Source: Owenia fusiformis (Eukaryota; Annelida; Polychaeta; Sabellida; Oweniidae). From it: DNA of 64,000 nt. Below the pieces are notes generated by a model. That model did no database searches, had not been told where the DNA came from, and saw nothing but the letters and a program-made list of their open reading frames with translations. Below are positions 33,691-48,100 of the stretch, piece by piece. The first letter of the stretch is position 1; every line of letters starts with the position of its first letter. The translations under genes and the position numbers were made by a program. Location: assembly GCA_903813345.2 (NCBI GenBank), contig CAIIXF020000001.1, positions 33,932,866 to 33,996,865 of the forward strand, in the 5' to 3' direction.

Positions 33691-36600
33691 GGAGCCATTG
33701 AATGCATGCTCCTAGGCTTACATCCAGACCCTGTGTAGCAGCGTAGTCATTGTAGCTAGAGTACCCACTGCATGCATGTCCCTTAGGTTACCTCTATGCA
33801 CCCTGTAGTGGCTTAGCCAGTGTAGCTAGCGTAGCCATTAAATGCATGCTCCTAGGCATACTTCCAAACCCTGTGTAGCGGCGTACACAGTGTCGCTAGC
33901 GTAGCCACCGCATGCATGCTCCTTACGTTACCTTTATATCTCTGTAGTGGCGTAGCCAGTGTAGCTAGTGGAGCCACTGAATGCATGCTCCTAGGCTTAC
34001 ATCAAGACCCTTTGAAGCATCGTAGCCAGTTTAGCTGTTTAGTAGTTTAGTCAGTGTTGCTAGAGTAGCCACCGAATGCCTGCTCCTACCTCTGTAGCCG
34101 CGAAGCCAGTGTAGCTAGCGTAGCCATTGAATGCATGCTCCTAGGCTTACATCCAGACCTTGTGTAGCCGCATAGACAGTGTAGTTAGCGTAGCCACCGC
34201 ATATGCAAGCTCCTAAGGTCACTTTTATACCCTCTATAGTCCCCGTAGCCAGTGTAGCTAGCGGAGCCACTGAATGCATGCTCCTAGTCTTACATCCAGA
34301 CCTTGTGTAGCCGCTTAAGCCAGTACGGCTAGCAAAACCACCGCATGCATTCTCCTTAGGTTACCTCTATACCCCTGTAGCCGCGTAGCCAGTGTAGCTA
34401 GCGTAGCCAATGAATGCATGCTCCTAGGCTTACATCAAGACCCTGTGTAGCTTTGTAACCAGTGTAGCTAGGGTAGCCACTGAATGCATGCTCCTAGGCT
34501 TATTTCCAGACCCTGTGTAGCGGCGTAGACAGTGTAGCTAACGTAGCCACCGCATACATGCTCCTAAGGTTACTTTTATACCCTCTGTAGTCCCCGTAGC
34601 CAGTGTAGCTAGTGTAGCCACTGCATGAACTCTCCTAGGCTTACCTCCAGACCTTCTGTAGCCGCGTAGCCGGTTTAGCTAGCGGAGCCTCCGAATGCCT
34701 GCTCCTAGGCTTGCCTCAAGAACCTATGTAGGCGCTAGAGTAGCCACTGCATGCATACTCCTTAGGTTACCTCGAGACACTCTGTAAAAGCCTAACCAGT
34801 GTAGCTAGCGTAGCCACTGCATCAACTCTCCTAGGCTTACCTCCAGACCCTCTGTGGCCGCGTAGCCAGTAAAGCTAGCGTAGCCACCGCATGTCTCCTC
34901 CTATGCACTGCATGCATGCTCCTTAGGTTACCTCTAGACACTCTGTAATAGCCTAACCAGTGTAGCTAGCGTAGCCACTGCATAAACTCTCCTATACTAG
35001 GCTTACCTCCAGACCCTCTGTAGTAGCGTACCCAGTGTAGCTAGCGGAGCCACTGAATGCATGCTCCTAGGCTTACATCCAGACCCTGTGTAGCCGCTTA
35101 GCCAGTGTGGCAAGCAAAGCCACCTCATGCATGCTCCTTAGGTTACTTTTATACCCTCTATAGTCGCGTAGCCAGTGTAGCTAGAGTTACCTCCAGAACC
35201 TCTGTAGCCGTGTAGCTAGCGTAGCTATCGCATACATTCTCCTAAGGTTACCTCTTTACCCTCTGTAGCTTCGTAGCGAGTGTAGCTAGCGTAGCAATTG
35301 AATGCATGCTCCTAGGCTTCTCTCCAGGCTTAGCTTAACCGCTTAGCCAGTGTGGCTAGCAAAGCCACCGAATGCCTTCTCCTAAGCTTACCTCGAGACC
35401 TTCTGTAGCCGTTTAGCGAGTGTAGCTAGCGTAGCCACCGCATGCATGCTCCTTAGGTTACCTCTATACACTCTGTAGTAGCGTATCCGGTGTAGCTAGC
35501 GGAGCCACTGAATGCATGGTCCTAGGCGTACATCCAGACCCTGTGTAGCTGCATAGGCAGAAAAGCTAGCGTAGCCACTGAATGCATGCTCATAGGCTTA
35601 CATCCAGACCCTGTGTAGCCGCCTAGCCAGTGAAACCAACGTATGTCTGCTCCTAAGCTTACCTCCAGAACCCCTGTAGCCGCGTAACGAGGGTCGCTAG
35701 CGTAGCCACCGTATGCATGGTCCTTAGGTTACCTCTATACACTATGTAGTAGCGTACCCAGTGTAGCTAGCAGAGCCACTGAATGCATGCTCCTAGGCTT
35801 ACATCCAGACCCTGTGTAGCAGCGTAGTCAGAGTAGCTAGAATAGCCTCCGAATGCCTGCTCCTCAGCTTACCTCAAGAACCTCTGTAGCCATTGTAGCT
35901 AGCTTATCCAGTGCTAGGCTTACATCCAGACCCTGTGTAGCAGCTTAGTCATTGTAGCTAGCGTAGCTACCGCATGCATGCTCCTAAGGTTACTTTTATG
36001 CCCTCTGTAGTCGCGTAGCCAGTGTACCTAGCGTATCCAGTGAATGCAAGCTAGGCTTACATCCAGACCCTGTGTCGCAGCGTAGTCATTGCAGCTAGCG
36101 TAGCCACTGAAGGCCTGCTCCTAGGGTTACATCCAGACCCTGTGTAGCAGCGTAGCGAGTGTAGCTAGCGTAGCCACCGCATGCATGTTCCTTAGGTTTC
36201 CTCTATACACTATGTAGTAGCGTACCCAGTGTAGCTAGCGGAGCCACTGAATGCATGCTCCTAGGCTTACATCCAGACTCTGTGTAGCAGCGTAGCGAGT
36301 GTAGCTAGCGTAGCCACCGCATGCATGTTCTTTAGGTTTCCTCTATACACTGAATGCATGCTCCTAGGCTTACATCCAGACCCTGTGTAGCAGCGTAGCG
36401 AGTGTAGCTAGCGTAGCCACCGCATGCTTGTTCCTTAGGTTTCCTCTATACACTATGTAGTAGCGTACCCAGTGTAGCTAGCGGAGCCACTGAATGCATG
36501 CTCCTAGGCTTACATCCAGACCCTGTGTAGCAGCGTAGTCAGAGTAGCTAGAGAAGCCTCCGAATGCTTGCTCCTAAGCTCACCTCAAGAACCTCTGTAG

Positions 36601-39600
36601 CCATTGTAGCTAGCGTATCCAGTGAATGCATGCTAGGCTTACATCCAGACCCTGTGTCCAGCGTAGTCATTGTAGCTAGCGTATCCATTGAAAGCCTGCT
36701 TCTAGGCTTACATCCATACCCTGTTTAGCAGCGTAGTCAGTGTAGATAGCGTAGCCTCCGAATGCCTGCTCCTAGGCTTACATCCAGACCCTGTGTAGCA
36801 GCGTAGTCAGAGTAGCTAGAGTAGCCTCCGAATGCCTGCTCCTAAGCTTACCTCAAGAACCTCTGTAGCCATTGTAGCTAGCGTATCCAGTGAATGCAAG
36901 CTAGGCTAACATCCAGACCCTGTGTCGCAGCGTAGTCATTGCAGCTAGCGTAGCCACTGAAGGCCTGCTCCTAGGGTTACATCCAGACCCTGTGTAGCAG
37001 CTTAGTCAGTGTAGCTAGCGTAGCCTCCGAATGCCTGCTCCTAGGCTTACATCCAGACCCTGTGTAGCAGCGTAGCGAATGTAGCTAGCGTAGCCACCGC
37101 ATGCATGTTCCTTAAGTTTCCTCTATACACTTTGTAGTAGTGTACCCATGTGCATGCATGTTCTTTAGGTTTCCTCTATACACTATGTAGAAGCGTACCC
37201 AGTGTAGCTAGCGGGGCCACTGAATGCATGCTCCTAGGCTTACATCCAGACCCTGTGTAGCAGCGTAGTCAGAGTAGCTAGAGTAGCCTCCGAATGCCTG
37301 CTCCTAAGCCTACCTCAAGAACCTCTGCAGCCATTGTAGCTAGCGTATCCAGTGAATGCATGCTAGGCTTACATCCAGACCCTGTGTAGCAGCGTAGTCA
37401 GTGTAGCTAGCGTAGCCATTGAAAGCCTGCTTCTAGGCTTACATCCAGACCCTGTGTAGCAGCGTAGCGAGTATAGCTAGCGTAGCCACCGCATGCATGT
37501 TCCTTAGTAGCCTATGTAGTAGCGTACCCAGTGTAGCTAGCGGAGCCACTAAATGCATGCTCCTAGGCTTACATCCAGACTCTGTGTAGCAGCGTAGTCA
37601 GGGTAGCTAGCGTATCCAGTGAATGCATGCTAGGCTTACATCCAGACCCTGTGTAGCAGCATAGTCAGTGTAGCTAGCGTAGCCTCCGAATGCCTGCTCC
37701 TAGGCTTACATCCAGACCCTGTGTAGCAGCGTAGTCAGAGTAGCTAGAGTAGCCTCCGAATGCCTGCTCCTAAGCTTACCTCATGAACCTCTGTAGCCAT
37801 TGTAGCTAGCTTATCCAGTGAATGCATGCTAGGCTTACATCCAGACCCTGTGTAGCAGCGTAGTCATTGTAGCTAGCGTAGCTACCGCATGCATGCTCCT
37901 AAGGTTACTTTTATGCCTCTGTAGTCGCCTAGCCAGTGTATCTATCGTATCCAGTGAATGCATGCTAGGCTTACATCCAGACCCTGTGTAGCAGCGTAGT
38001 CAGTGTAGCTAGCGTAGCCATTGAAAGCCTGCTTCTAGGCTTACATCCAGACTCTGTGTAGCAGCGTAGTCAGGGTAGCTAGCGTAGCCTCCGAATGCCT
38101 GCTTCGAAGCTTAATCAGTGTGGCTAGCAAAGCACCGCATGCATTGTCCTAAGGTTACCTCTATACCCTCTGTAGCTGTGTAACGAGTGTAGCTAGCGTA
38201 GCCACTGAATGCATGCTCCTGAGGTTACCTTTATACCCTCTGTAGTGGCGTAGCAAGTGTAGCTAGCGGAGCCACTGAATGCATGCTCCTAGGCTTACAT
38301 CCAGAACTTCTTTAGCCGCGTAGACAGTGTAGCTAGCGTAGCCACCGCATGCATGCTAGGCTTACATCCAGACCCTGTGTAGCAGCGTAGTCATTGTAGC
38401 TAGCGTAGCCACCGCATGCATACTCCTTAGGTTACCTCTATAGACTCTGTAGTAGCGTACCCTGTGTAGCTAGCGTAGCCACTGAATGCATTGCTCCGAG
38501 GCTTACATCCAGACCCTGTATAGCAGCGTAGTCATTGTAGCTAGCGTAGCCACCGTATGCATACTCTTTAGATTACTTCTTTACACTCTGTAGAAGCGTA
38601 CCCAGTGTAGCTAGCGTAGCCACTGAATGACTGCTCCTAGGCTTACCCTGTGTAGCAGCGTAGTCAGCGTAGTCAGAGTAGCTAGAGTAGCCTCTGTATG
38701 CCTGCTCCTAAGCTTACTACTAAGGTTACTTCTTTACCCTCTGTATTTGTGTGGCCATTGTAGCTAGTGTAGTCACAGAATGCATGCTCCTAGGCTTACA
38801 TCCAGACCCTGTGTAGCTGCATAGGCAGTGAAGCTACCGTAGCCACTGAATGCATGCTGATAGGCTTACATCCAGACCCTGTGTAGCCGCCTAGCCAGAG
38901 TAGCCACCTTATGTCTGCTACTAAGCTTACCTCCAGAACCTCTGTAGCCTCGTAACGAGTGTAGCTAGCGTAACCACCGCATGCATGCACCTAAGGTTAC
39001 CTTTATACCCTCTGTAGAGGCTCAGCCAGTGCATCTTGCGTAGCCACTGAATGCACGCTCCTAGGCTTATATCTAGACCCTGTGTAGCAGCGTAGTTAGT
39101 GTAGCTAGCGTAGCCTCCGAATGCCTGCTACAGTGTGGCTAGCAAAAGCAGAGCATGCATTGTCCTAAGGTTACTTCTATACCCTGTGTAGTGGCGTAGC
39201 CAGTGTAGCTAGCGGAGCCACTGAATGCATGCTTCTAGGCTTACATCCAGAACCTCTATAGCCGCTTAGCGAGTGTACCTAGCGTAGCCACCGCATGCAT
39301 GCTCCTTAGGTTACCTCTATACACTATGTAGTAGCGTACCCAGTGTAGCTAGCGGAGCCACTGAATGCATGCTCCTAGGCTTACATCCAGACCCTGTGTA
39401 GTCAGCGTAGCCAGAGTAGCTAGAGTAGCCTCCGAATGCTTGCTCCTAAGCTTACCTCAAGAACCTCTGTAGCTGCGTAGCGAGTGTAGCTAGCGTAGCC
39501 ACCAAATGCATGCGCCTAAGGTTACTTCTTTACCCTCTGTAGCAGCGTACCCAGTGTAGCTAGTGTAGTCACAGAATGCATGCTCCTAGGCTTACATCCA

Positions 39601-41110
39601 GACCCTGTGTAGCTGCATAGGCAGTGAAGCTAGTGTAGCCACTGGATGCATTCTCATAGGCTTACATCCAGACCCTGTGTAGCCGCCTAGCCAGTGTAGC
39701 CACCTTATGTCTGCTACTAAGCTTACCTCCAGAACCTCTGTAGCCGCGTAACGAGTGTACCTATCGTAGCCACCGCATGCATGCAACTAAGGTTACCTTT
39801 ATACCCTCTGTAGAGGCATAGCCAGTGCATCTAGCGTAGCCACTGAATGCACGCTCCTTGGCTTATATCTAGACCCTGTGTAGCAGCGAAGTCAGTGTAG
39901 CAAGCGTAGCTTCCGAATGCCTGCTCCTAAGCTTAACCAGTGTGGCTAGCAAAAGCAACGCATGCATTGTCCCAAGGTTACGTCTCGTATTTTTTGCAAG
40001 GACTCGGATGGATGGATATTCTGTCATATGACTTGCGGCAAACCTACCATTTTCCATTGGTTAACATGGGAATGTCGATTTTCAAAAATTCATCAAATCT
40101 ATCATCAATTTTCGACCTATTATAATTGAGGAAAAAAATTGAGAAAATTCGGAGGTATTGGAATTAAGGTCAAATTACGTTCCCATCAATAGTTTAAGTA
40201 TTTTCATTGCAGGTTAAGTAAATAAAAATTCAAAGGTAAAGAGGCTTTAACACGTAGTTCAATGGGGGAAAAAAGGTTGCCAAACTTATGGAGGGGAGTG
40301 TACCTTTATACCCTCTGTAGTGCCGTAGCAAGTGTAGCTAGTGGAGCCACTGAATGCATGCTCCTAGGCTTACATCCAGAACCTCTGTAGCCGCGTAGAC
40401 ACTGTAGCTAGCGTAGCCACTGAATGCATTGCTCCTAGGCTTACATCCAGACCCTGTGTAGCAGCGTAGTCATTGTAGCTAGCGTAGCCACCGCATGCAT
40501 ACTCCTTAGGTTACCTCTATAGACTCTGTAGAAGCGTACCAAGTGTAGCTAGCGTTGCCACTGAATGACTGCTCCTAGGGTTACCTTGTGTAGCAGCGTA
40601 GTCAGCATAATCAGAGTAGCTAGAGTAGCCTCTGAATGCCTGCTCCTAAGCTTACCTCAAGAACCTCTGTAGCTGCGTAGCGAGTGTAGCTAGCGTAGCC
40701 CCCAAATGCATGCACCTAAGGTTACTTCTTTACCCTCTGTATTCGTGTGGCCATTGTAGCTAGCGTAGCCACTGAATGCATGATCCTTAGCTTACCTCTA
40801 TACACCAGTAGTAGCGTAGACAGTGAAGCTAGCGTAGCCATTGAATGCATGCTCATAGGCTTACATCCAGAACTTCTGTAGCCGCGTAGACAGTGTAGCT
40901 AGCGTAGCCACCGCATGCATGCTAGGCTTACATCCAGACCCTGTGTAACAGCGTAGTCATTGTAGCTAGCGTAGCCACCGCATGCATACCTCTTAGGTTA
41001 CCTCTATACACTCTGTAGAAGCGTACCCAGTGTAGCTAGCACTGATTGACACTGATTGACTACTCCTAGGCTTACCCTGTGTAGCAGCGTAGTCAGCGTA
41101 GTCAGAGTAG
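33691..41110. repeat. Satellite higher-order block 2
   Basis: It repeats block 1 landmarks in the same order: 34083 (offset 7572), 35323 (7574), 38796 (8949) and 39983 (8332). The changing offset shows local insertions and deletions of monomers between the blocks, including extra monomers around 36130-37620. Confidence 0.75.
39983..40302. mobile_element. Foldback element F1, copy with the same left truncation
   Basis: It has the same left breakpoint and right flank as the copy at 31651, at a distance of 8332 bases. It is therefore a copy made by satellite higher-order duplication, not an independent insertion. Confidence 0.88.
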
Positions 41111-44100
41111 CTAGAGTAGCCTCCGAATGCCTGCTCCTACCTCTGTAGCCGCGAAGCCAGTGTAGCTAGCGTAGCCATTGAATGCATGCTCCTAGGCTTA
41201 CATCCAGACCTTGTGTAGCCGCATAGACAGTGTAGTTAGCGTAGCCACCGCATATGCAAGCTCCTAAGGTCACTTTTATACCCTCTATAGTCCCCGTAGC
41301 CAGTGTAGCTAGCGGAGCCACTGAATGCATGCTCCTAGTCTTACATCCAGACCTTGTGTAGCCGCTTAAGCCAGTACGGCTAGCAAAACCAATGCATGCA
41401 TTCTCCTTAGGTTACCTCTATACCCCTGTAGTCGCGTAGCCAGTGTAGCTAGCGTAGCCAATGAATGCATGCTCCTAGGCTTACATCAAGACCCTGTGTA
41501 GCTTTGTAACCAGTGTAGCTAGGGTAGCCACTGAATGCATGCTCCTAGGCTTATTTCCAGACCCTGTGTAGCGGCGTAGACAGTGTAGCTAACGTAGCCA
41601 CCGCATACATGCTCCTAAGGTTACTTTTATACCCTCTGTAGTCCCCGTAGCCAGTGTAGCTAGTGTAGCCACTGCATGAACTCTCCTAGGCTTACCTCCA
41701 GACCTTCTGTAGCCGTGTAGCCGGTTTAGCTAGCGGAGCCTCCGAATGCCTGCTCCTAGGCTTGCCTCAAGAACCTATGTAGGCGCTAGAGTAGCCACTG
41801 CATGCATACTCCTTAGGTTACCTCGAGACACTCTGTAAAAGCCTAACCAGTGTAGCTAGCGTAGCCACTGCATGAACTCTCCTAGGCTTACCTCTAGACA
41901 CTCTGTAATAGCCTAACCAGTGTAGCTAGCGTAGCCACTGCATAAACTCTCCTATACTAGGCTTACCTCCAGACCCTCTGTAGTAGCGTACCCAGTGTAG
42001 CTAGCGGAGCCACTGAATGCATGCTCCTAGGCTTACATCCAGACCCTGTGTAGCCGCTTAGCCAGTGTGGCTAGCAAAGCCACCTCATGCATGCTCCTTA
42101 GGTTACTTTTATACCCTCTATAGTCGCGTAGCCAGTGTAGCTAGAGTTACCTCCAGAACCTCTGTAGCCGTGTAGCTAGCGTAGCTATCGCATACATTCT
42201 CCTAAGGTTACCTCTTTACCCTCTGTAGCTTCGTAGCGAGTGTAGCTAGCGTAGCAATTGAATGCATGCTCCTAGGCTTCTCTCCAGGCTTAGCTTAACC
42301 GCTTAGCCAGTGTGGCTAGCAAAGCCACCGAATGCCTTCTCCTAAGCTTACCTCGAGACCTTCTGTAGCCGTTTAGCGAGTGTAGCTAGCGTAGCCACCG
42401 CATGCATGCTCCTTAGGTTACCTCTATACACTCTGTAGTAGCGTATCCGGTGTAGCTAGCGGAGCCACTGAATGCATGGTCCTAGGCGTACATCCAGACC
42501 CTGTGTAGCTGCATAGGCAGAAAAGCTAGCGTAGCCACTGAATGCATGCTCATAGGCTTACATCCAGACCCTGTGTAGCCGCCTAGCCAGTGAAACCAAC
42601 GTATGTCTGCTCCTAAGCTTACCTCCAGAACACCTGTAGCTGCGTAACGAGGGTCGCTAGCGTAGCCACCGTATGCATGGTCCTTAGGTTACCTCTATAC
42701 ACTATGTAGTAGCGTACCCAGTGTAGCTAGCAGAGCCACTGAATGCATGCTCCTAGGCTTACATCCAGACCCTGTGTAGCAGCGTAGTCAGAGTAGCTAG
42801 AATAGCCTCCGAATGCCTGCTCCTCAGCTTACCTCAAGAACCTCTGTAGCCATTGTAGCTAGCTTATCCAGTGCTAGGCTTACATCCAGACCCTGTGTAG
42901 CAGCTTAGTCATTGTAGCTAGCGTAGCTACCGCATGCATGCTCCTAAGGTTACTTTTATGCCCTCTGTAGTCGCGTAGCCAGTGTACCTAGCGTATCCAG
43001 TGAATGCAAGCTAGGCTTACATCCAGACCCTGTGTCGCAGCGTAGTCATTGCAGCTAGCGTAGCCACTGAAGGCCTGCTCCTAGGGTTACATCCAGACCC
43101 TGTGTAGCAGCGTAGCGAGTGTAGCTAGCGTAGCCACCGCATGCATGTTCCTTAGGTTTCCTCTATACACTATGTAGTAGCGTACCCAGTGTAGCTAGCG
43201 GAGCCACTGAATGCATGCTCCTAGGCTTACATCCAGACCCTGTGTAGCAGCGTAGTCAGAGTAGCTAGAGTAGCCTCCGAATGCCTGCTCCTAAGCTTAC
43301 CTTAAGAACCTCTGTAGCCATTGTAGCTAGCGTATCCAGTGAATGCATGCTAGGCTTACATCTAGACCCTGTGTAGCAGCATAGTCAGTGTAGCTAGCGT
43401 AGCCTCCGAATGCCTGCTCCTAGGCTTACATCCAGACCCTGTGTAGCAGCGTAGTCAGAGTAGCTAGAGTAGCCTCCGAATGCCTGCTCCTAAGCTTACC
43501 TCATGAACCTCTGTAGCCATTGTAGCTAGCTTATCCAGTGAATGCATGCTAGGCTTACATCCAGACCCTGTGTGGCAGCGTAGTCATTGTAGCTACCGCA
43601 TGCATGCTCCTAAGGTTACGCTTATGCCCTCTGTAGTCGTGTCGCCAGTGTAGCTAGCGTATCCAGTGAATGCATGCTAGGCTTACATCCAGACCCTGTG
43701 TCCAGCGTAGTCATTGTAGCTAGCGTATCCATTGAAAGCCTGCTTCTAGGCTTACATCCATACCCTGTTTAGCAGCGTAGTCAGTGTAGATAGCGTAGCC
43801 TCCGAATGCCTGCTCCTAGGCTTACATCCAGACCCTGTGTAGCAGCGTAGTCAGAGTAGCTAGAGTAGCCTCCGAATGCCTGCTCCTAAGCTTACCTCAA
43901 GAACCTCTGTAGCCATTGTAGCTAGCGTATCCAGTGAATGCAAGCTAGGCTTACATCCAGACCCTGTGTCGCAGCGTTGTCATTGCAGCTAGCGTAGCCA
44001 CTGAAGGCCTGCTCCTAGGGTTACATCCAGACCCTGTGTAGCAGCGTAGTCAGTGTAGCTAGCGTAGCCTCCGAATGCCTGCTCCTAGGCTTACATCCAG

Positions 44101-45150
44101 ACCCTGTGTAGCAGCGTAGCGAGTGTAGCTAGCGTAGCCACCGCATGCATGTTCCTTTAGTTTCCTCTATACACTATGTAGTAGTGTACCCATGTGCATG
44201 CATCTTCTTTAGGTTTCCTCTATACACTATGTAGAAGCGTACCCAGTGTAGCTAGCGTAGTCATTGTAGCTAGCGTATCCATTGAAAGCCTGCTTCTAGG
44301 CTTACATCCATACCCTGTTTAGCAGCGTAGTCAGTGTAGATAGCGTAGCCTAAGCCTACCTCAAGAACCTCTGTAGCCATTGTAGCTAGCGTATCCAGTG
44401 AATGCATGCTAGGCTTACATCCAGACCCTGTGTAGCAGCATAGTCAGTGTAGCTAGCGTAGCCTCCGAATGCCTGCTCCTAGGCTTACATCCAGACCCTG
44501 TGTAGCAGCGTAGTCAGAGTAGCTAGAGTAGCCTCCGAATGCCTGCTCCTAAGCCTACCTCAAGAACCTCTGTAGCCATTGTAGCTAGCGTATCCAGTGA
44601 ATGCATGCTAGGCTTACATCCAGACCCTGTGTAGCAGCATAGTCAGTGTAGCTAGCGTAGCCTCCGAATGCCTGCTCCTAGGCTTACATCCAGACCCTGT
44701 GTAGCAGCGTAGCGAGTGTAGCTAGCGTAGCCACCGCATGCATGTTCCTTAAGTTTCCTCTATACACTATGTAGTAGTGTACCCATGTGCATGCATGTTC
44801 TTTAGGTTTCCTCTATACACTATGTAGAAGCGTACCCAGTGTAGCTAGCGGGGCCACTGAATGCATGCTCCTAGGCTTACATCCAGACCCTGTGTAGCAG
44901 CGTAGTCAGAGTAGCTAGAGTAGCCTCCGAATGCCTGCTCCTAAGCCTACCTCAAGAACCTCTGTAGCCATTGTAGCTAGCGTATCCAGTGAATGCATGC
45001 TAGGCTTACATCCAGACCCTGTGTAGCTAGCGTAGCCATTGAAAGCCTGCTTCTAAGGCTTACATCCAGACCCTGTGTAGCAGCGTAGCGAGTATAGCTA
45101 GCGTAGCCACCGCATGCATGTTCCTTAGTAGCCTATGTAGTAGCGTACCC
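41111..45150. repeat. Satellite higher-order block 3, partial
   Basis: It matches block 2 from about 34060, with landmarks at 41134 and 42283. It ends before the parts that hold the 64-codon frame and the F1 element. A duplicated decamer ACTGATTGAC near 41041-41060 lies at its left junction. Confidence 0.7.
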
Positions 45151-48100
45151 AGTGTAGCTAGTGTAGCCACTGCATGAACTCTCCTAGGCTTACCTCCAGA
45201 CCTTCTGTAGCCGCGTAGCCGGTTTAGCTAGCGGAGCCTCCGAATGCCTGCTCCTAGGCTTGCCTCAAGAACCTATGTAGGCGCTAGAGTAGCCACTGCA
45301 TGCATACTCCTTAGGTTACCTCGAGACACTCTGTAAAAGCCTAACCAGTGTAGCTAGCGTAGCCACTGCATGAACTCTCCTAGGCTTACCTCCAGACCCT
45401 CTGTGGCCGCGTAGCCAGTAAAGCTAGCGTAGCCACCGCATGTCTACTCCTATGCACCGCATGCATGCTCCTTAGGTTACCTCTAGACACTCTGTAATAG
45501 CCTAACCAGTGTAGCTAGCGTAGCCACTGCATAAACTCTCCTATACTAGGCTTACCTCCAGACCCTCTGTAGTAGCGTACGCAGTGTAGCTAGCGGAGCC
45601 ACTGAATGCATGCTCCTAGGCTTACATCCAGACCCTGTGTAGCCGCTTAGCCAGTGTGGCTAGCAAAGCCACCTCATGCATGCTCCTTAGGTTACTTTTA
45701 TACCCTCTATAGTCGCGTAGCCAGTGTAGCTAGAGTTACCTCCAGAACCTCTGTAGCCGTGTAGCTAGCGTAGCTATCGCATACATTCTCCTAAGGTTAC
45801 CTCTTTACCCTCTGTAGCTTCGTAGCGAGTGTAGCTAGCGTAGCAATTGAATGCATGCTCCTAGGCTTCTCTCCAGGCTTAGCTTAACCGCTTAGCCAGT
45901 GTGGCTAGCAAAGCCACCGAATGCCTTCTCCTAAGCTTACCTCGAGACCTTCTGTAGCCGTTTAGCGAGTGTAGCTAGCGTAGCCACCGCATTCATGCTC
46001 CTTAGGTTACCTCTATACACTCTGTAGTAGCGTATCCGGTGTAGCTAGCGGAGCCACTGAATGCATGGTCCTAGGCGTACATCCAGACCCTGTGTAGCTG
46101 CATAGGCAGAAAAGCTAGCGTAGCCACTGAATGCATGCTCATAGGCTTACATCCAGACCCTGTGTAGCCGCCTAGCCAGTGAAACCAACGTATGTCTGCT
46201 CCTAAGCTTACCTCCAGAACCCCTGTAGCCGCGTAACGAGGGTCGCTAGCGTAGCCACCGTATGCATGGTCCTTAGGTTACCTCTATACACTATGTAGTA
46301 GCGTACCCAGTGTAGCTAGCAGAGCCACTGAATGCATGCTCCTAGGCTAACATCCAGACCCTGTGTAGCAGCGTAGTCAGAGTAGCTAGAATAGCCTCCG
46401 AATGCCTGCTCCTCAGCTTACCTCAAGAACCTCTGTAGCCATTGTAGCTAGCTTATCCAGTGCTAGGCTTACATCCAGACCCTGTGTAGCAGCTTAGTCA
46501 TTGTAGCTAGCGTAGCTACCGCATGCATGCTCCTAAGGTTACTTTTATGCCCTCTGTAGTCGCGTAGCCAGTGTACCTAGCGTATCCAGTGAATGCAAGC
46601 TAGGCTTACATCCAGACCCTGTGTCGCAGCGTAGTCATTGCAGCTAGCGTAGCCACTGAAGGCCTGCTCCTAGGGTTACATCCAGACCCTGTGTAGCAGC
46701 GTAGCGAGTGTAGCTAGCGTAGCCACCGCATGCATGTTCCTTAGGTTTCCTCTATACACTATGTAGTAGCGTACCCAGTGTAGCTAGCGGAGCCACTGAA
46801 TGCATGCTCCTAGGCTTACATCCAGACTCTGTGTAGCAGCGTAGCGAGTGTAGCTAGCGTAGCCACCGCATGCATGTTCTTTAGGTTTCCTCTATACACT
46901 GTGTAGTAGCGTAACCAGTGTAGCTAGCGGGGCCACTGAATGCATGCTCCTAGGCTTACATCCAGACCCTGTGTAGCAGCGTAGTCAGAGTAGCTAGAGT
47001 AGCCTCCGAATGCCTGCTCCTAAGCTTACCTTAAGAACCTCTGTAGCCATTGTAGCTAGCGTATCCAGTGAATGCATGCTAGGCTTACATCTAGACCCTG
47101 TGTAGCAGCATAGTCAGTGTAGCTACCGCATGCATGCTCCTAAGGTTACGTTTATGCCCTCTGTAGTCGTGTCGCCAGTGTAGCTAGCGTATCCAGTGAA
47201 TGCATGCTAGGCTTACATCCAGACCCTGTGTCGCAGCGTAGTCATTGCAGCTAGCGTAGCCACTGAATGCGTGCTCCTAGGCTTACATCCAGACCCTGTG
47301 TAGCAGCTTAGCGAGTGTAGCTAGCGTAGCCACCGCATGCTTGTTCCTTAGGTTTCCTCTATACACTATGTAGTAGCGTACCCAGTGTAGCTAGCGGAGC
47401 CACTGAATGCATGCTCCTAGGCTTACATCCAGACCCTGTGTAGCAGCGTAGTCAGAGTAGCTAGAGAAGCCTCCGAATGCTTGCTCCTAAGCTCACCTCA
47501 AGAACCTCTGTAGCCATTGTAGCTAGCGTATCCAGTGAATGCAAGCTAGGCTTACATCCAGACCCTGTGTCCAGCGTAGTCATTGTAGCTAGCGTATCCA
47601 TTGAAAGCCTGCTTCTAGGCTTACATCCATACCCTGTTTAGCAGCGTAGTCAGTGTAGATAGCGTAGCCTCCGAATGCCTGCTCCTAGGCTTACATCTAG
47701 ACCCTGTGTAGCAGCGTAGTCAGAGTAGCTAGAGTAGCCTCCGAATGCCTGCTCCTAAGCTTACCTCAAGAACCTCTGTAGCCATTGTAGCTAGCGTATC
47801 CAGTGAATGCAAGCTAGGCTTACATCCAGACCCTGTGTCGCAGCGTAGTCATTGCAGCTAGCGTAGCCACTGAAGGCCTGCTCCTAGGGTTACATCCAGA
47901 CCCTGTGTAGCAGCGTAGTCAGTGTAGCTAGCGTAGCCTCCGAATGCCTGCTCCTAGGCTTACATCCAGACCCTGTGTAGCAGCGTAGCGAGTGTAGCTA
48001 GCGTAGCCACCGCATGCATGTTCCTTAAGTTTCCTCTATACACTATGTAGTAGTGTACCCATGTGCATGCATGTTCTTTAGGTTTCCTCTATACACTATG